The position numbers and the translations under genes are program-made. A stretch of 64,000 bases of DNA from the NCBI GenBank assembly GCA_951804985.1, contig OX638131.1, forward strand, positions 105,544,464 to 105,608,463, read 5' to 3'. Each line of letters starts with the position of its first letter. Within the stretch, counting starts at the first letter, position 1. The notes under the pieces are model-generated. The model searched no databases. It had not been told where the DNA came from and was given only the letters and a program-made list of their open reading frames with translations. Source of the stretch: Dryomyza anilis. Its lineage: Eukaryota > Arthropoda > Insecta > Diptera > Dryomyzidae. Positions 1-10,714 of this stretch are shown here, in pieces.

Positions 1-345
1 AAATTCGCCTTAAAAATAAAAATTCGAAAAAAAAATTATAATAAAAAAATTTCAAAATAAAAAAAATATGTCAGAAAAAAAAAATAAGTCCGAAAAAAAA
101 ATTGCCGAAAAAAAAATGTTTTCATTGAAATTTGGTTTGATGAACAACATTCTTCAATATGATGTACATATATATTGTATATTATGTATTTGTTCATTAA
201 TATTGTTCATTTTTCGATCATTCAACAAATTGATAATGAATTCATAACATTGATGTTTTGCAGTTATCAATATTATGAATCGTTCTTCAATACAATGAAT
301 CATGGTTTGAAGAAGGAAATATTAAATATTATCTGTTCCCAATGA
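1..345. mobile_element. P-family palindromic element with A-rich arm (partial)
   Basis: The first ~118 bases are A-rich with repeated CGAAAAAAA words. They are followed by words such as TTCAATATGATG, TTGTTCATTAATATTG, TTGATAATGAATTCATAAC and a final CTTCAATACAATGAATCATGG. The same order of words recurs near 10.7-11.1, 15.8-16.5, 29.0 and 45.9 kb. No protein is encoded. The element runs off the left edge, so its full length and ends are not visible. The family looks like a MITE or foldback element made of short dyads. Confidence 0.6.
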
Positions 346-2040
346 TGTAGTGTATAACAACGAATACCCACTTAACTAAATAGATCATTAAGTGCATGTA
401 CCATATACTTTATTAATATCGAAACAAATTTCCAAAGTAATGTAATACGCAACAGCATCACGATCGAATCGATAAATATTGAAAACGTGTAACACTAGAA
501 GCTACACTCGAAGACTCACAGTCACAGTGATCAATCACAAAAAATAAAAAAACAGACACGCGTCAAGCTCAAAAAAAAAACCAGAGACCAGTTTTGAACC
601 GATTGTGGTACAGAGCAAAACGCGTAGATCTATGCCGTGCAGATCAGTGATCATTCAAGCGGTTGATGTTGCTCAAGGCAACGTACGACACAGACATAGT
701 AGACACTGATCACAAATGATTCGTTACGATTTGTAGTGATCCGTAGTGCTCCAGTACGTCTGTTACGATCCGATCGGATTTGATAGCAACCGCGACAACG
801 GCTCGTGATGACATGGCGTAAATAAGTAGGTATGACGTGCGAGAGATCTTAAACGGTATACAAACGGGATGGTTTATATTTTCCGGATGCCACAACATGT
901 CAATCAAATGCGCAAGAATCGATATGGCGGCTGAAATGAACGATCAATCGAATGAAACATCGAATCGCAGATGCATGCGGTGTGCTCAGGGGGTATTATT
1001 ACTATTTTTATTGATGATAAAAAATGATCATGTTGTTTGGCATATGAAGGCGCATGATCACCATGATAAATTGTATAATAACTGTGTAGACGATTGCATG
1101 TATATCGCTGCTTTCGATATAAATAGTGCTGGTAAACTAATTAGATTTTGGAAAGACGTAGAAGACTTGGAAATGAAAGACAAATCAAAATAGAAAAAAA
1201 AATAAAAAGCAATTTGCCATGCTAACGATCATTTGTCGTCTGTTGTAATTAATCTTTGACGCGCATTTTTCATACTGATCGTGCACGATACCTACCACAA
1301 TTCAGTCTGTCTGTCTGTATGTTCGACTACTGACAAATGTTCAGGGTCTATATTTTACTGTTACTGTTGCTTTTTCCTCATCAACATCAACAATAACATT
1401 ATCATCATCAACAACATCATCATCGTCAACATCATTATCATCACCGCATAAGATGGATCACTTGTCATTAATCATTTTTATCAACGTGCTCATCATGCTG
1501 TACGTTCAGCCACCAGTTTAACATTCAACAACTTTGTGAGATGTTCAACATTCTGTGTTGCACGTTGTTCATTTTCATCCAAACACACAGATATTTTTCT
1601 TGATATATATAAAGCAGCACAGCACATCTTTGAAATATTTTAGCGTAGCGTCATTATCAACTCATTTCAAGTCAATTCATGGCGCGTTGTAACAACTGCA
1701 CTGACACATCCGTCAGATAATGTGCAGCGCAGATAATTGGCCAGCAGTCATCATCACTCTAGTTTAACTTGTAGCTGAACGCATTACTCATTTTGACGTG
1801 TAAACGAAGAAATTGTTGTTTTTTTAACAATTTAAATTTATCTCTTTGGAATTGTAATAATTACATTGTTTAGTAATACTCATATGTTCTATTTTTGTAT
1901 ATGATCAAATAGTTTTAACAGATTTACACAAACTGCTTTAATATCAGTATAAATCGGAAATTAACACAAACGCGTAAAATACGTAAATAGTTGAAATTTT
2001 CGAAAATAGAAGAAATTTAAGTATATTGTGAAATTGTGAA
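346..2040. other. Low-repeat non-coding stretch
   Basis: No family recurring elsewhere in the window is seen here. Base composition is more balanced than in the surrounding repeats, for example around 540-840. A 118-codon frame at 837-1193 has no recognisable domain, is odd in composition (Met, His, Asp rich) and is not called a gene. The stretch could be unique intergenic or intronic sequence; function unknown. Confidence 0.5.
1377..1446. repeat. Interrupted ATC/AAC trinucleotide microsatellite
   Basis: Runs of ATC, AAC and ATT triplets (TCATCAACATCAACAATAAC and similar) over about 70 bases. No open frame of note uses them. Confidence 0.75.
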
Positions 2041-3149
2041 TTGACAATAATTCAGGGGATCCTTCTATCACTCAAAAAAATAAGAAAATGTAAAATTAAA
2101 CCAGTTGGGAAGGTTAGATCACATGGGAAATTTTAAAGTAGGGACATTTTATAGTAGGTGTTATTATAATAGTTAGGGTTATAAAAATTATAGTCGGTCT
2201 AAGCCGACTATAAATACCCTACACATATGTGTGGTTACCAATCAAACTTGTATTTAGGTCACCAGGGTATACGAATCCTGAAAATAACTACAAACATTCA
2301 ATCGCTGAAGAATTTCCATTCATTTGATACCCATATTTACAAATGGGTAGGTGTACCGAATTGCGATTTTTTTTTTGGGAACCACAAGTCGTTTCGCGGG
2401 AGAACCTTATTTTCATGTATTTGAGCATGAATTCAATATATATTTGACCATAAAAAGTTTACCTGAACACGTATACAGTAAAATTCACCAGTGGATGTGT
2501 TTTATATGATAAATTTGAACATAAGTGGTCGGTTCACTGGTCATAATGGACTGATAATGCCCATTTTCACTGACAGACAGCGTAGATATATAAGTAATCA
2601 AAATTAGGAGTTTCTTTTACTTAGCTCTTATAGTTTTTCTGTTATCGTGATTTCAACAGACAGGCGTACAGACGGACAGACGTACATCGCTAAATCGACT
2701 CAGGAGGTCATGCTGATCAAGAATATATATATTTTTCCTTACCGGAGATGTTTCCTTCTGGGTGTTACAAACGGCGTATTAAACTGAATATACCCTTTCA
2801 CTCTTAGTGTAGGGTATAATTATGTCCTACTTTGCACCCCTGCATCGTAATCAGGGAGTTTATTAAATGCATATTACTGACATAACCTAGTCAAGAAAAT
2901 TGGTTATAAAGTATAATATGGTGATAAATGAATAACAATTTTTAGCTGTTGGTTTAGAAAATTAAATTACCTTTCCAATGGTATATCACATCATCGAACT
3001 CCATGATTTCTTCCTTTTTTAAAACGTACGTAAAGTTGAGATTTACAGAAATAAAAATTCAAAATTTTACTTTTTCATTGAATTTCTCAAAATTTCGATC
3101 ACACCATTTTTTTCTAATTTATAATCACAACTAGTTTATAATTTATAAC
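2041..3149 (+). repeat. R-family dispersed repeat, split by a mini-me insertion
   Basis: The left piece (2041-2100, with ATTCAGGGG and CACTCAAAAAAATAAG) and the right piece (2820-3149, with CATATTACTGACATAACC, TAGTCAAGAAAATTGGTT and TTACCTTTCCAATGGTATAT) both match, in the same order, one continuous segment at 63180-63545. The two pieces here are separated by a complete mini-me copy. R encodes no visible protein. Its start resembles the GGGGYATTCCA ends of the element at 59489-61550, but a relation is only suggested. Confidence 0.8.
2101..2819 (+). mobile_element. mini-me/DINE-1-like (Helentron-type) non-autonomous element, copy M1
   Basis: It begins CAGTTGGGAAGGTTAGATC. A hairpin follows (TATAGTCGG-n6-CCGACTATA), then AATACCCTACACATATGTG. 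Near the 3' side it has the diagnostic order (GACR)n microsatellite, conserved core with CGACTCAGGAGGTCATG, then (TA)n. It ends in a hairpin (TATACCCT...CACTCTTAGTG...AGGGTATA). ATACCCTACAC near the 5' end is inverted at the 3' end as GTGTAGGGTAT, a subterminal inverted repeat. These traits fit mini-me/DINE-1 elements, regarded as rolling-circle (Helitron/Helentron) derivatives. A 65-codon frame at 2227-2424 is shared with other copies but is probably incidental. Confidence 0.8.
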
Positions 3150-3150
3150 A

Positions 3151-3193
3151 CACAAACTTAATATACCCTGTACCTCATAGGTGAAGGGTATAC
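3151..3193 (+). mobile_element. 3' end fragment of mini-me subfamily (M5 type)
   Basis: Contains AATATACCCTGTACCTCAT followed by AGGTGAAGGGTATAC, matching the terminal hairpin of the divergent copy M5 (57241-57278). Only the last ~40 bases are present, at the right edge of repeat R. Confidence 0.65.
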
Positions 3194-3449
3194 AAATTGT
3201 GAATTTAGTCATAATATTTTGAGTGACAATGGAGTACGAAAATTTCAATTATACGGCCATTTGCGGATATAGCAATTCACCGAATTGTTAAAATTTAAAT
3301 TCTTTGGAATTTCATTCAAGAAATTGTATAAAATTCTACTACTGAAGAAATTTTATTGCAGCATTAATTTTGCTGCTGTTAAAGGTTCGCTTTTCGGTTT
3401 TCTTCTGCAATTCAGATCATACACCGGTGAAGTTTAAATTTTATTTTTT

Positions 3450-3893
3450 ATTGGTTTGTGGCCAAGATTGAAGTTTTTTCTTGATTGAACCAATTAAATA
3501 ATTCATATAACACAATATTTAATTCAAAATTACAAAAAACATTGCTTTTATTACATTTCCCACTTTACCCCAGAAAGTGTTCCCACTTTACCACAATATC
3601 GCATTTTGATAATAACCATTTAAGCTATGTTCAATTATTTGTAATACACGTTTGTATTTCAAAAGATATAAAACATCTCATCATTTTAGACATATCAACC
3701 TAATTGAAAATGACAATACGTCACACTTCTTGATAACAAACAACAGCACTCTAAAAAAATTTCAAAAACACTTTTTTCACTTCTTATCGAAATACATTAA
3801 AAAGTATAATATCATGGATGTACAGAAACATGTACAAAAATTGCAATTTCCCACATTACTCCATGTGCCACTTTACCCATATTCCTAATATCG
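3450..3893 (+). repeat. S-family repeat with CCCACTTTACCCCAG motifs, copy 1
   Basis: Words TATTGGTTTGTGGCCAAGAT, ACCAATTAAATAATTCATAT, TCCCACTTTACCCCAG and CACATTACTCCATGTGCCAC occur here. The first three recur in the same order at 55860-56100 and the last near 58855-58895. No coding capacity is recognised; two open frames here (72 and 78 codons) are not conserved in the other copy. Confidence 0.65.
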
Positions 3894-4848
3894 TGTACGT
3901 TTCGAAAAAAAAATGTAAACTTTTATCTGCATCATTTTTCTCGATACCAATCTATGTTGTATGGAGCAAACCAATTTTCAGGTAACGTAATTACGATTCA
4001 ACAATGAATAAACGAATCCAATTATATTTTGAATAACGACGGGAAAAACTTCTGAAGAAACACTTCTCATGGAATCAAGATTTTACGGATTCAAGATTTT
4101 TACAGCTAAATGGAAACTTTTTGATATTGAGTTACACAACACTTTTAGTTAGGATATAAAAACCAAAATTACAAATGTTCGATAAACTTGTGTTCTTCAA
4201 TCAAGAGTAAAAGCAAATGTAAAAATAAAAAAACAAGTAGCAAATGTCGCTTAAATCGTAGCTCATATTGTAATGAATTTTATATCGTGTCGTTTAAACT
4301 ACTATTAGTCGTTTAAACTACAATCCCTAAAATTCCGGGATTAGTACTCTGTAATCCCGAAATTTCCAGGACTAGGAAATTACCGGGATTCCGAATCACT
4401 CATGTAATCTAAGAATAGAGTTATAAAAATCGAGACAAATGTTGGTTTTTAAAATCCCAATCGTTACGTAGAATGTGGGCGGGATTTAAGAAAAGTCGTG
4501 GCTAAAAAAAACTAGGAATAGGCGAAACTCTGCATGGGGCCATACTTTATAAATCTGAAAAATATAAAAATTCTTCGAGTTATATTATATATTAATTTTA
4601 AAAAAACTTATTATTTTTGAATGATAAGTGTTTTTGGAGTTTAAACTCTTCACCATTGACTTTTTGAGTTTAACCAAATGTAAATTATACATTATTCAGT
4701 TAGAACATGTTTTGAGTTCTTCAAAAAAAAATTCGAAATTAAAATTAGGTTTGCAGTGTACACAGATAAAAATATATGATATAGCTAAAAATGTTACCAA
4801 TACAATTAATTTTTTTTATTCATCGCCGATACGACCTTAAATTGAATT
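3894..4848. other. AT-rich non-coding stretch
   Basis: No recurring family is recognised apart from a small hairpin at 4330-4365. The 70-codon frame at 4628-4840 has no recognisable feature. Confidence 0.45.
4330..4365. repeat. Imperfect inverted repeat with GGGATTA/TAATCCC arms
   Basis: Arms AAATTCCGGGATTA and TAATCCCGAAATTT are complementary at 13 of 14 positions around an 8-base loop (GTACTCTG). A further GGGATTCC lies 25-30 bases downstream. The TAATCC core is also the motif bound by Bicoid/Otx-type homeodomains, but short cores are common by chance. Confidence 0.6.
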
Positions 4849-5040
4849 GATAAATAATAAATTAACAGAAAATAAACAAAAAGTAACATCAATACAATTA
4901 AATTATTTGCTGAAACGACTATGGAATTAATTGTATTCATTAAATATTTAATCATCTTAATTAATAAATTAACAGAAAAAAAGTTACATCAATACAATTA
5001 AATAATTTGCTGAAACGAATATTAATTGTGTTAACAATCG
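4849..5040 (+). repeat. Two ~80-bp direct repeats (TTAATTAAT-rich family)
   Basis: ATAAATTAACAGAAAATAAAC ...AACATCAATACAATTAAA...TTTGCTGAAACGA at about 4853-4920 is repeated at about 4966-5020 with small differences, a period of about 113 bases. Related TTAATTAAT/TCAATACAATTAA words appear at 46.9-47.6 and 52.5 kb. No protein is encoded. Confidence 0.65.
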
Positions 5041-6960
5041 CCTTTGCTGAGCACAAGACGGTGCGCGGCGTCACCATGCGAGCTTGCAGCGAATGAACGC
5101 CGCCAAACAAGCAAACGATGCAATTTTTGTTTGCGCATATTATTCCCATTTGGTATATGCCAAGATATACACTTATAGAGCTTGATCATCTTCTAAGTGT
5201 GTCGTCAAAAATAGTGATGATGGCACTGGTTGCATATTTAATTATGTTTCCAATTTCATCATCAGAAAAGTATATGTTGTGTACTTTAACCAGAATTTAT
5301 AACATTATTTTTTAATTAACGAAATGAGAATTATAAACACAGATAATAAAAAAACTTTTGAAACGTCGACCAAACCAATTAAATAATTTGTTATTTATGC
5401 AAAGTCCTTAATTGGTATATTATTGGAAGCATATCACATTTTTAGCGAATGTGTTTGCAATGTAATTTACTTATTTGTTAAGCACTACATTTATTGAAGT
5501 TACCAATTAATACAATATATTATAAAAGCGTAATATGTACAAAACAAAAATGTTCACACCTTCTCAAGCCTTTTCAAACTCCACTCTTTTGTCATCAATT
5601 AATTATAAGAATATCATGGCATATTATTATCCGGCTAATTTCAAAGAGCCAACATTTCAGATGCACTCTTTCGAAGACGTAATTAAAATGTCTGCGTGCA
5701 TGATAAAATACAGACAATTTATTAATTTGTTTTTTCTTTTATTATAAGTGTGTCGGCGGCAACGCCAAAAAGCGAATTAAACTAAGGAAATATGAAGAAT
5801 TTATGTTTATAAGTGAAATGAGAATAAGTGAAACTGATTCAAAGGAATAATTAATAACCTGTGGGCAAACAATACTAATGATCACCACTGTGAGGCAAAT
5901 TGCGATATGGCTTTGATGTGCAGTGCCGCGGCATGCAGGCAGGCAGCATGATTATGATTTCATACGACTTTTTCAGGTCGTCCGTCCATCTTCATGCACA
6001 GAGATTAATGATGATCCATGATGGTGCAGAGAACAGCAACAATATTAAAAAAACAAACAATAACAACACAACTACATCGAAAAAATAATAAAAATGATAA
6101 TGTTTGAATCTGGCTGACAAGCAATGAGTTTTATTTATTAGTTATAGTAGACGACGACGACTCGCACACAAAAATTTTAATTCTACTTGATGGATACGTT
6201 GATGAAATTGCAATGGCAACGTAATAAATTAATATGGATGATGCTTAATTTTATGATTAATGTTTACGATGAGTTTCGTGTTTCGATTTCGTTACGTTAC
6301 GTTTGCTTTGCTCTGGCGTTTTTCGCATTACTCAAAGCAGCAAAAAAAAAAAAAATACAAAAAATCAAAAAAAAAAATCAAAAAAAAAAAAAACAAAAGA
6401 GAAAATAAACCATCCTCAACAAATCTTGATCATAAATCAGTTTTCTGCATGAAAATTAATGGCAGTCGAAGTAGGCGGCAGCACTCATGTTCGTGTATTT
6501 TTCGGTATTATTTTTATTTTTTTTGTTCTTCTTCTGTAATTACGATTTATGTATGCATTTTTCATCGCACAATTGATGCGTCCATCTGACGCCAATGACG
6601 CCTTCGCGCGCATAATATTTGAGCCTTTATAGTGTGTAGTAAGTATCCCGGGGTCTGTGTGTGGATTTTAGACTCTGACAAATGATGCTGCTGTTGTGCT
6701 GTGTGCTCAACGATTGGAAAACTTATTTATTGTTCTAAAACACGTAGCCTTGATGGACAAATTCATAAATATTTAGCACATGATGTATGAGACGGTATTC
6801 TATATGTGAAATTGTACAGAAAATGAGGTTGGATCTATTTGACATTTTAGCATTTTTCTTTTAAGAGTTAGTTTTGAGCTAGGCGATTTTATGATAATAT
6901 TGTCGATATTTTATATATAGAGCATTAAGTATCAATTACAAGAAATCACATATATTTTAT
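5041..6960. other. Low-repeat non-coding stretch with a poly(A) run
   Basis: Mostly single-copy within the window and locally GC-richer (5041-5120, 5880-6010, 6590-6710). An A-rich run with AAAAATC words lies at about 6340-6410 and creates lysine-rich open frames that are not genes. No splice-bounded exon or known domain is recognised. Confidence 0.45.
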
Positions 6961-6967
6961 GAAATAT

Positions 6968-7560
6968 ACTCAGAAAAAAAAATCATCAATATGATGAATT
7001 TATTCATAAATATTATGAATTTGTTCATCATGTTGATAAATTTTTTCGCCAAATTCCAGATTCATCATATTGATACTACCGTTCATTAAATGACATATTA
7101 ATGAATGTATTAATTATATATATGAACAAAATATTCAATACAATGAATTTTAATCGTCTATTAATCAAAATAATCATAATAACTATGAATAATATCTAAA
7201 AAATTGTTTTTAGAAAATAATTGAAAAAGTGTCCTTAAAAAAAATGAAAAAAAAATAATCCAATATATTTGTTATCAAAAAAATATTATAGAAACAAAAA
7301 CGTTTTAAAAAAAAAAAAAAAAAAAAAAACGAAAAAATATTTCGAAAATAATTTTTTTTTTTTCGGACAGATTTTTTATCTCAAAAATTTTATTTTATAT
7401 TTTAAATAAAATTAAATTTTTGAGAAAAAAAAATTGTCCGAAAAAAAAAATATTTAAAAAAAAAAATTTTTCCAATTTTTTTTTCTTTCGGTAAATTTTT
7501 TTTAAAAATATAACTTATTATTAATAAAAAGTTGTAATGATAAATAAATATATTACAAAA
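6968..7560. mobile_element. P-family palindromic element with A/T homopolymer arm
   Basis: Starts CTCAGAAAAAAAAATCATC, followed by ATCAATATGATGAATTT, ATTCATAAATATTATGAA and TTGTTCATCATGTTGAT, a series of short dyads centred on ATATTGAT/ATCAATAT. From about 7200 it continues into alternating A and T runs with CGAAAAAA/TTTTTTCGG words, as in the other P copies. Non-coding. Confidence 0.65.
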
Positions 7561-7599
7561 CATTTTACTAAACCTCGACAGGTTGTCAAACTGTCTTAC

Positions 7600-7797
7600 G
7601 CCTGACTGAAAGCCAGGTAGAGGGTCATACCGTAATGCTCACCGAAGGCTTCAAAACAAATCAGGGATTTGGTACTGGTATTTGTGGAACCGGATATCCG
7701 CAGACTTTACTTTACCTTATGTGTACCGGGCCATAAAGTAGTTTCGGGTAATGAAACATCTGACGTACTAGCACGTGCTGTATCTGAGAAAAATAAA
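7600..7797 (+). pseudogene. Relic of non-LTR retrotransposon RNase H domain
   Basis: In the frame beginning at 7635 the translation reads MLTEGFKTNQGFGTGICG, resembling the start of LINE RNase H domains (TDGSKT..G.G.G); the first acidic residue of TDGS is Glu here. One base out of that frame, 7711-7797 reads CVPGHKVVSGNETSDVLARA, matching the C-terminal block (VPGH..I.GNE.AD.LAR), including the Asp after GNE. The central part is missing and the frame is broken, so only ~60 codons of a domain of usually 120-150 remain. It is probably a dead remnant of an I/Jockey/R1-like element; the clade is not resolved. Confidence 0.65.
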
Positions 7798-8054
7798 CGC
7801 TCATATTTGTGAGACTTTTTAACACTACTAAACACTCCCTAAACGACTCCTGGCTAGAGGTCACAATTTTATGAGCCCAAAAACACTCATATTTATGAAT
7901 CTTTTATTACTTCTAAAACACTCATATATGAGCACTTAAAAGAGCCCAAAAAGACTCCCGATCCCTCGGTTGAGGGCACAATTTTATGAACCCAAAAACA
8001 CTCATATTTATGATACTTTTATTACCCCTAAGACAGTATTACCCCTAAGACAGT

Positions 8055-8365
8055 AGCCGCGGTAGCTCAGTGGTTAGTGCGTTGGACTGCGAGCCGAAAG
8101 GTCCCCGGTTCAAGCCTGGACTGGGGCTAACAACATCTTTTCATAGAAACATTTTTCTATACCGCGCTACCTCTCGTCAGTAAATGGCAAACCTACAAGA
8201 GTAAAACCATTGCCTATGAAAAGCTCTCACCCGCCGTTCGGATTCGGCAATAAACTGTAGGTCCCACCACTTTGAGTACAAATATAACACGCACAGCTCA
8301 AAATGGTGAGAGAGCTCGGCCGAAGTTCTACACAGGACTGTAGCGCCAAACTATTATATTATTAT
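8055..8365 (+). mobile_element. tRNA-derived SINE with target-site duplication
   Basis: The ~75-base head is tRNA-like: AGCCGCGG, box A TAGCTCAGTGG, an anticodon-loop-like CTGCGAG and box B GGTTCAAGCC. A non-tRNA body follows (with ACCCGCCGTTCGGATTCGGC and AGCTCGGCCGAAGTTCTAC) and a TATTATATTATTAT tail. A perfect 8-base direct repeat, AAGACAGT, flanks it at 8047-8054 and 8366-8373, as expected for LINE-mediated insertion. Other copies lie at 15985-16432 and, reversed and truncated, 23586-23870. The anticodon stem is poorly paired, so this is not a functional tRNA gene. Confidence 0.85.
8063..8116 (+). promoter_or_regulatory. Internal RNA polymerase III promoter (boxes A and B) of the SINE
   Basis: Box A-like TAGCTCAGTGG at 8063-8073 and box B-like GGTTCAAGCC at 8107-8116 are spaced as in tRNA genes. 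Whether this copy is transcribed cannot be judged. Confidence 0.7.
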
Positions 8366-9130
8366 AAGACAGTCATATTTAAGTACTAAAAAGAGCCCTA
8401 AAGGTTACAGAAACTTGGGTAGTGCACACGCTTCTAAAAGCCGGAAAATCGGCATATGTTTGATAATTTTAAATTTTATCAAAATATTCACATTTTTGAC
8501 AATTTCTAGAGACTACAATTACTTCATTTTTGGAGTTTTCTCCTCTTCAGAAATATAGAATGTGTCTTAAATGAATCCATCTTGTACACGTACACGTTTT
8601 TCTTAGTCCAGATATCCGTGAAAAAATGCATCGATTTCAAGTAAATCCATGAAACATGTAGGTTTGTCTGTTGAACTTACACTAATAAAATTAATTTTCA
8701 TTTGATTTCAAATTATAAACGAATATTAAGCCTTTCAATTTTATTTGGCCTCTTCAAGCCAGGATAAATAAGATACTTCTATGACTCCTATGAGGCTCCT
8801 AAAGCGTTCATTTATTACTCCTCAGGAGGATCTTAAAACACTCCTGAATGAGACTCTTTTATGAGTAAAATTTTGGAGCATTTCTAAAACATTTCAAATA
8901 TAGAACTTTTATTAGTGTATTTTCTGAGCGCTCAGAAACAATTTTATTTCTGATGCTTTTACGAATCTAACTTATGAGGGCTCCTGAATAACTACTAAAT
9001 ATGAATCGATATAAATAATATTTTTGAGATCTCCGAAAACAGTTTTAAATGAGATACTTTTATGAGTATTTTTTCTGAGGGCTCATAAAACACTCAAAAA
9101 TTGGTCTTCTTTATGACTCCAATTTCAGCG

Positions 9131-10640
9131 CGCTTCTAAATTGCTTAATGGGTAGAGTTGTGCTCAAGTAACACAATTGCAAATAAAATGGGAACTATGA
9201 AAATAATCTATTTTTTTGACTTTATTCCAAAGAAATATGTTTTATATCATTTAGAGATGAAACAATATAATTTTAAGATTCAAAAATAAACATGTTTTAA
9301 GTTAATACTTGAATTTCCCATTTCGAAATATGTATGAGTTATAACTTTTTCCTAAATCTGCCCTTGATTTTGAAATTATACTGAAACACTTTTATTTCAG
9401 AGCTTTCGTCTTTTTTTGATTTACTGTACCATATCAACGTTGTCCACACTCAGCATGGATACTACCAATTTTGACCACTACTGGCTGACACTCAGTTCAG
9501 CAAGAAACTGCCAAACCCCTATGTGACAACTGCCAGGACCCTACATGTCATTGTGCACGCACTTTGGTGTTCGAGGACCCCACAGTTTACGCACATACCA
9601 AAGAATTTCCTCTGATAGAAGGAAGAGTGCCAGCAGTAGCTGCCGTAGAACATGCAATGAGGAACAAATAGTCCACTATTCACAGGCTCTAAGTCATGTA
9701 CATGGCAGGACACATTGAAGTACAGCATATAAAACACCGGGAACAACAAGGATAACAGCAGGACACTGCAAATACATGGGGATAAACAGAAAAGTATGAT
9801 GTAAGATGTAAGGAAGGATGTTAGAGCGACAACTAGAGTGCATTTGAAAGATGTTGGCGCTACATTATTAAGTGTGCAAACATTTCGAACGAATTGCAAT
9901 GCAATGGAACAACCGCACACCATACCAAACGACCAAACGACACGAAGTCACTATTTGCTTCAGTGCATCCGACGTGCTGCTGCTCGTGAACAGAATACTG
10001 CACTGAATCCTGTATCTGTCCGAGAGAGAAAGACAGAGCGATTTAACTTTGCCAAATCGCACAGTCGTCGCACAGTGAGCATTATGTCGTCACTGCATCA
10101 ATGCGCGTCCTGAGTTGTGTGCATTCGGGTAACTCCCAGCAGGCGGCAAGTTGTCGGTGCTGTTGTGCGAGTGTCAAAAGCAAAGCTAAATCTATTGTCG
10201 ACAGGACTTCACTCGGTGGTGCGGTGCGATAATCTTTTGTTGGCAATTGTCGACGTGTAGTTTCTGGTTGCTGGGGCAACATTTAAACCTTGCTCACTCC
10301 TCGTTTGTTCGTTCGCCAAGAGGCGTGCAGAAAATATTGCTGTGCTGGCAACTCCTTCAATTCAACTCCTCATCTTCTACATAATCATCTCATGCGGCTG
10401 GGTGCGCCATGGCGTGTGTGACAGACAAGCGGAAAATTTGTTTTATTGTTCGCATCCGTTCTCAGCTGCGACTTAAGTTTGAGCACTAAATTTGTGTGGA
10501 TTTATTGATGATATTGCTTTCTAAAGGACGTACTCAGTTTTTGAAGTGAGCGTATATTAGTGTGCGTATTATTTGTACAAGGAATATTGCAAGCCATACA
10601 TGTTCTACACTGAAATAAAAAATCTGCAATAAAGTGATAT
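9131..10640. other. Low-repeat non-coding stretch with a GC-richer core
   Basis: About 9420-10480 has balanced composition and no family repeated elsewhere in the window. Several overlapping frames of 64-134 codons exist on both strands (the longest on the minus strand at 9519-9923, Cys/Leu/Phe-rich), but none shows a known domain or a consistent reading frame. An untranslated exon or regulatory DNA is possible; undecided. Confidence 0.4.
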
Positions 10641-10714
10641 TATTCATCAAAACATATGGAATGTTTTTTCATTCAATTAACTTTATTTATTATTTCTTAT
10701 ATAATGCTTGTTTG

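Larger units (their letters stand above)
7796..9130. repeat. Degenerate repeat field with CTCATATATGAG / TTTTATGAG words
   Basis: Loose repeats of AAAACACTCATATTTATGA, CTTTTATTAC, GAGCCCAAAA and CAATTTTATGA(A/G)CCC at about 7796, 7872, 7975 and again, more decayed, at 8780-9130. Spacing is roughly 100 bases in the left part. The SINE at 8055-8365 is inserted in it. No coding signal. Confidence 0.55.

Noticed and set aside
837..1193. 118-codon open frame as a possible gene
   Set aside because: No recognisable domain, odd composition and no supporting signals; open frames of this length occur by chance in 64 kb.
3150..3195. A small independent hairpin terminator
   Set aside because: It matches the 3' end of mini-me copy M5 and is better explained as a fragment of that element.
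6187..6589. Lysine-rich open frames of 73 and 109 codons
   Set aside because: Generated by A-runs with AAAAATC words.
8055..8130. Functional tRNA gene
   Set aside because: Degenerate anticodon stem, no tRNA end or terminator, fused to a SINE body and flanked by a target duplication.
9519..9923. 134-codon minus-strand frame as a possible membrane protein
   Set aside because: It is hydrophobic, but no family is recognised, and overlapping frames on the other strand are equally open.
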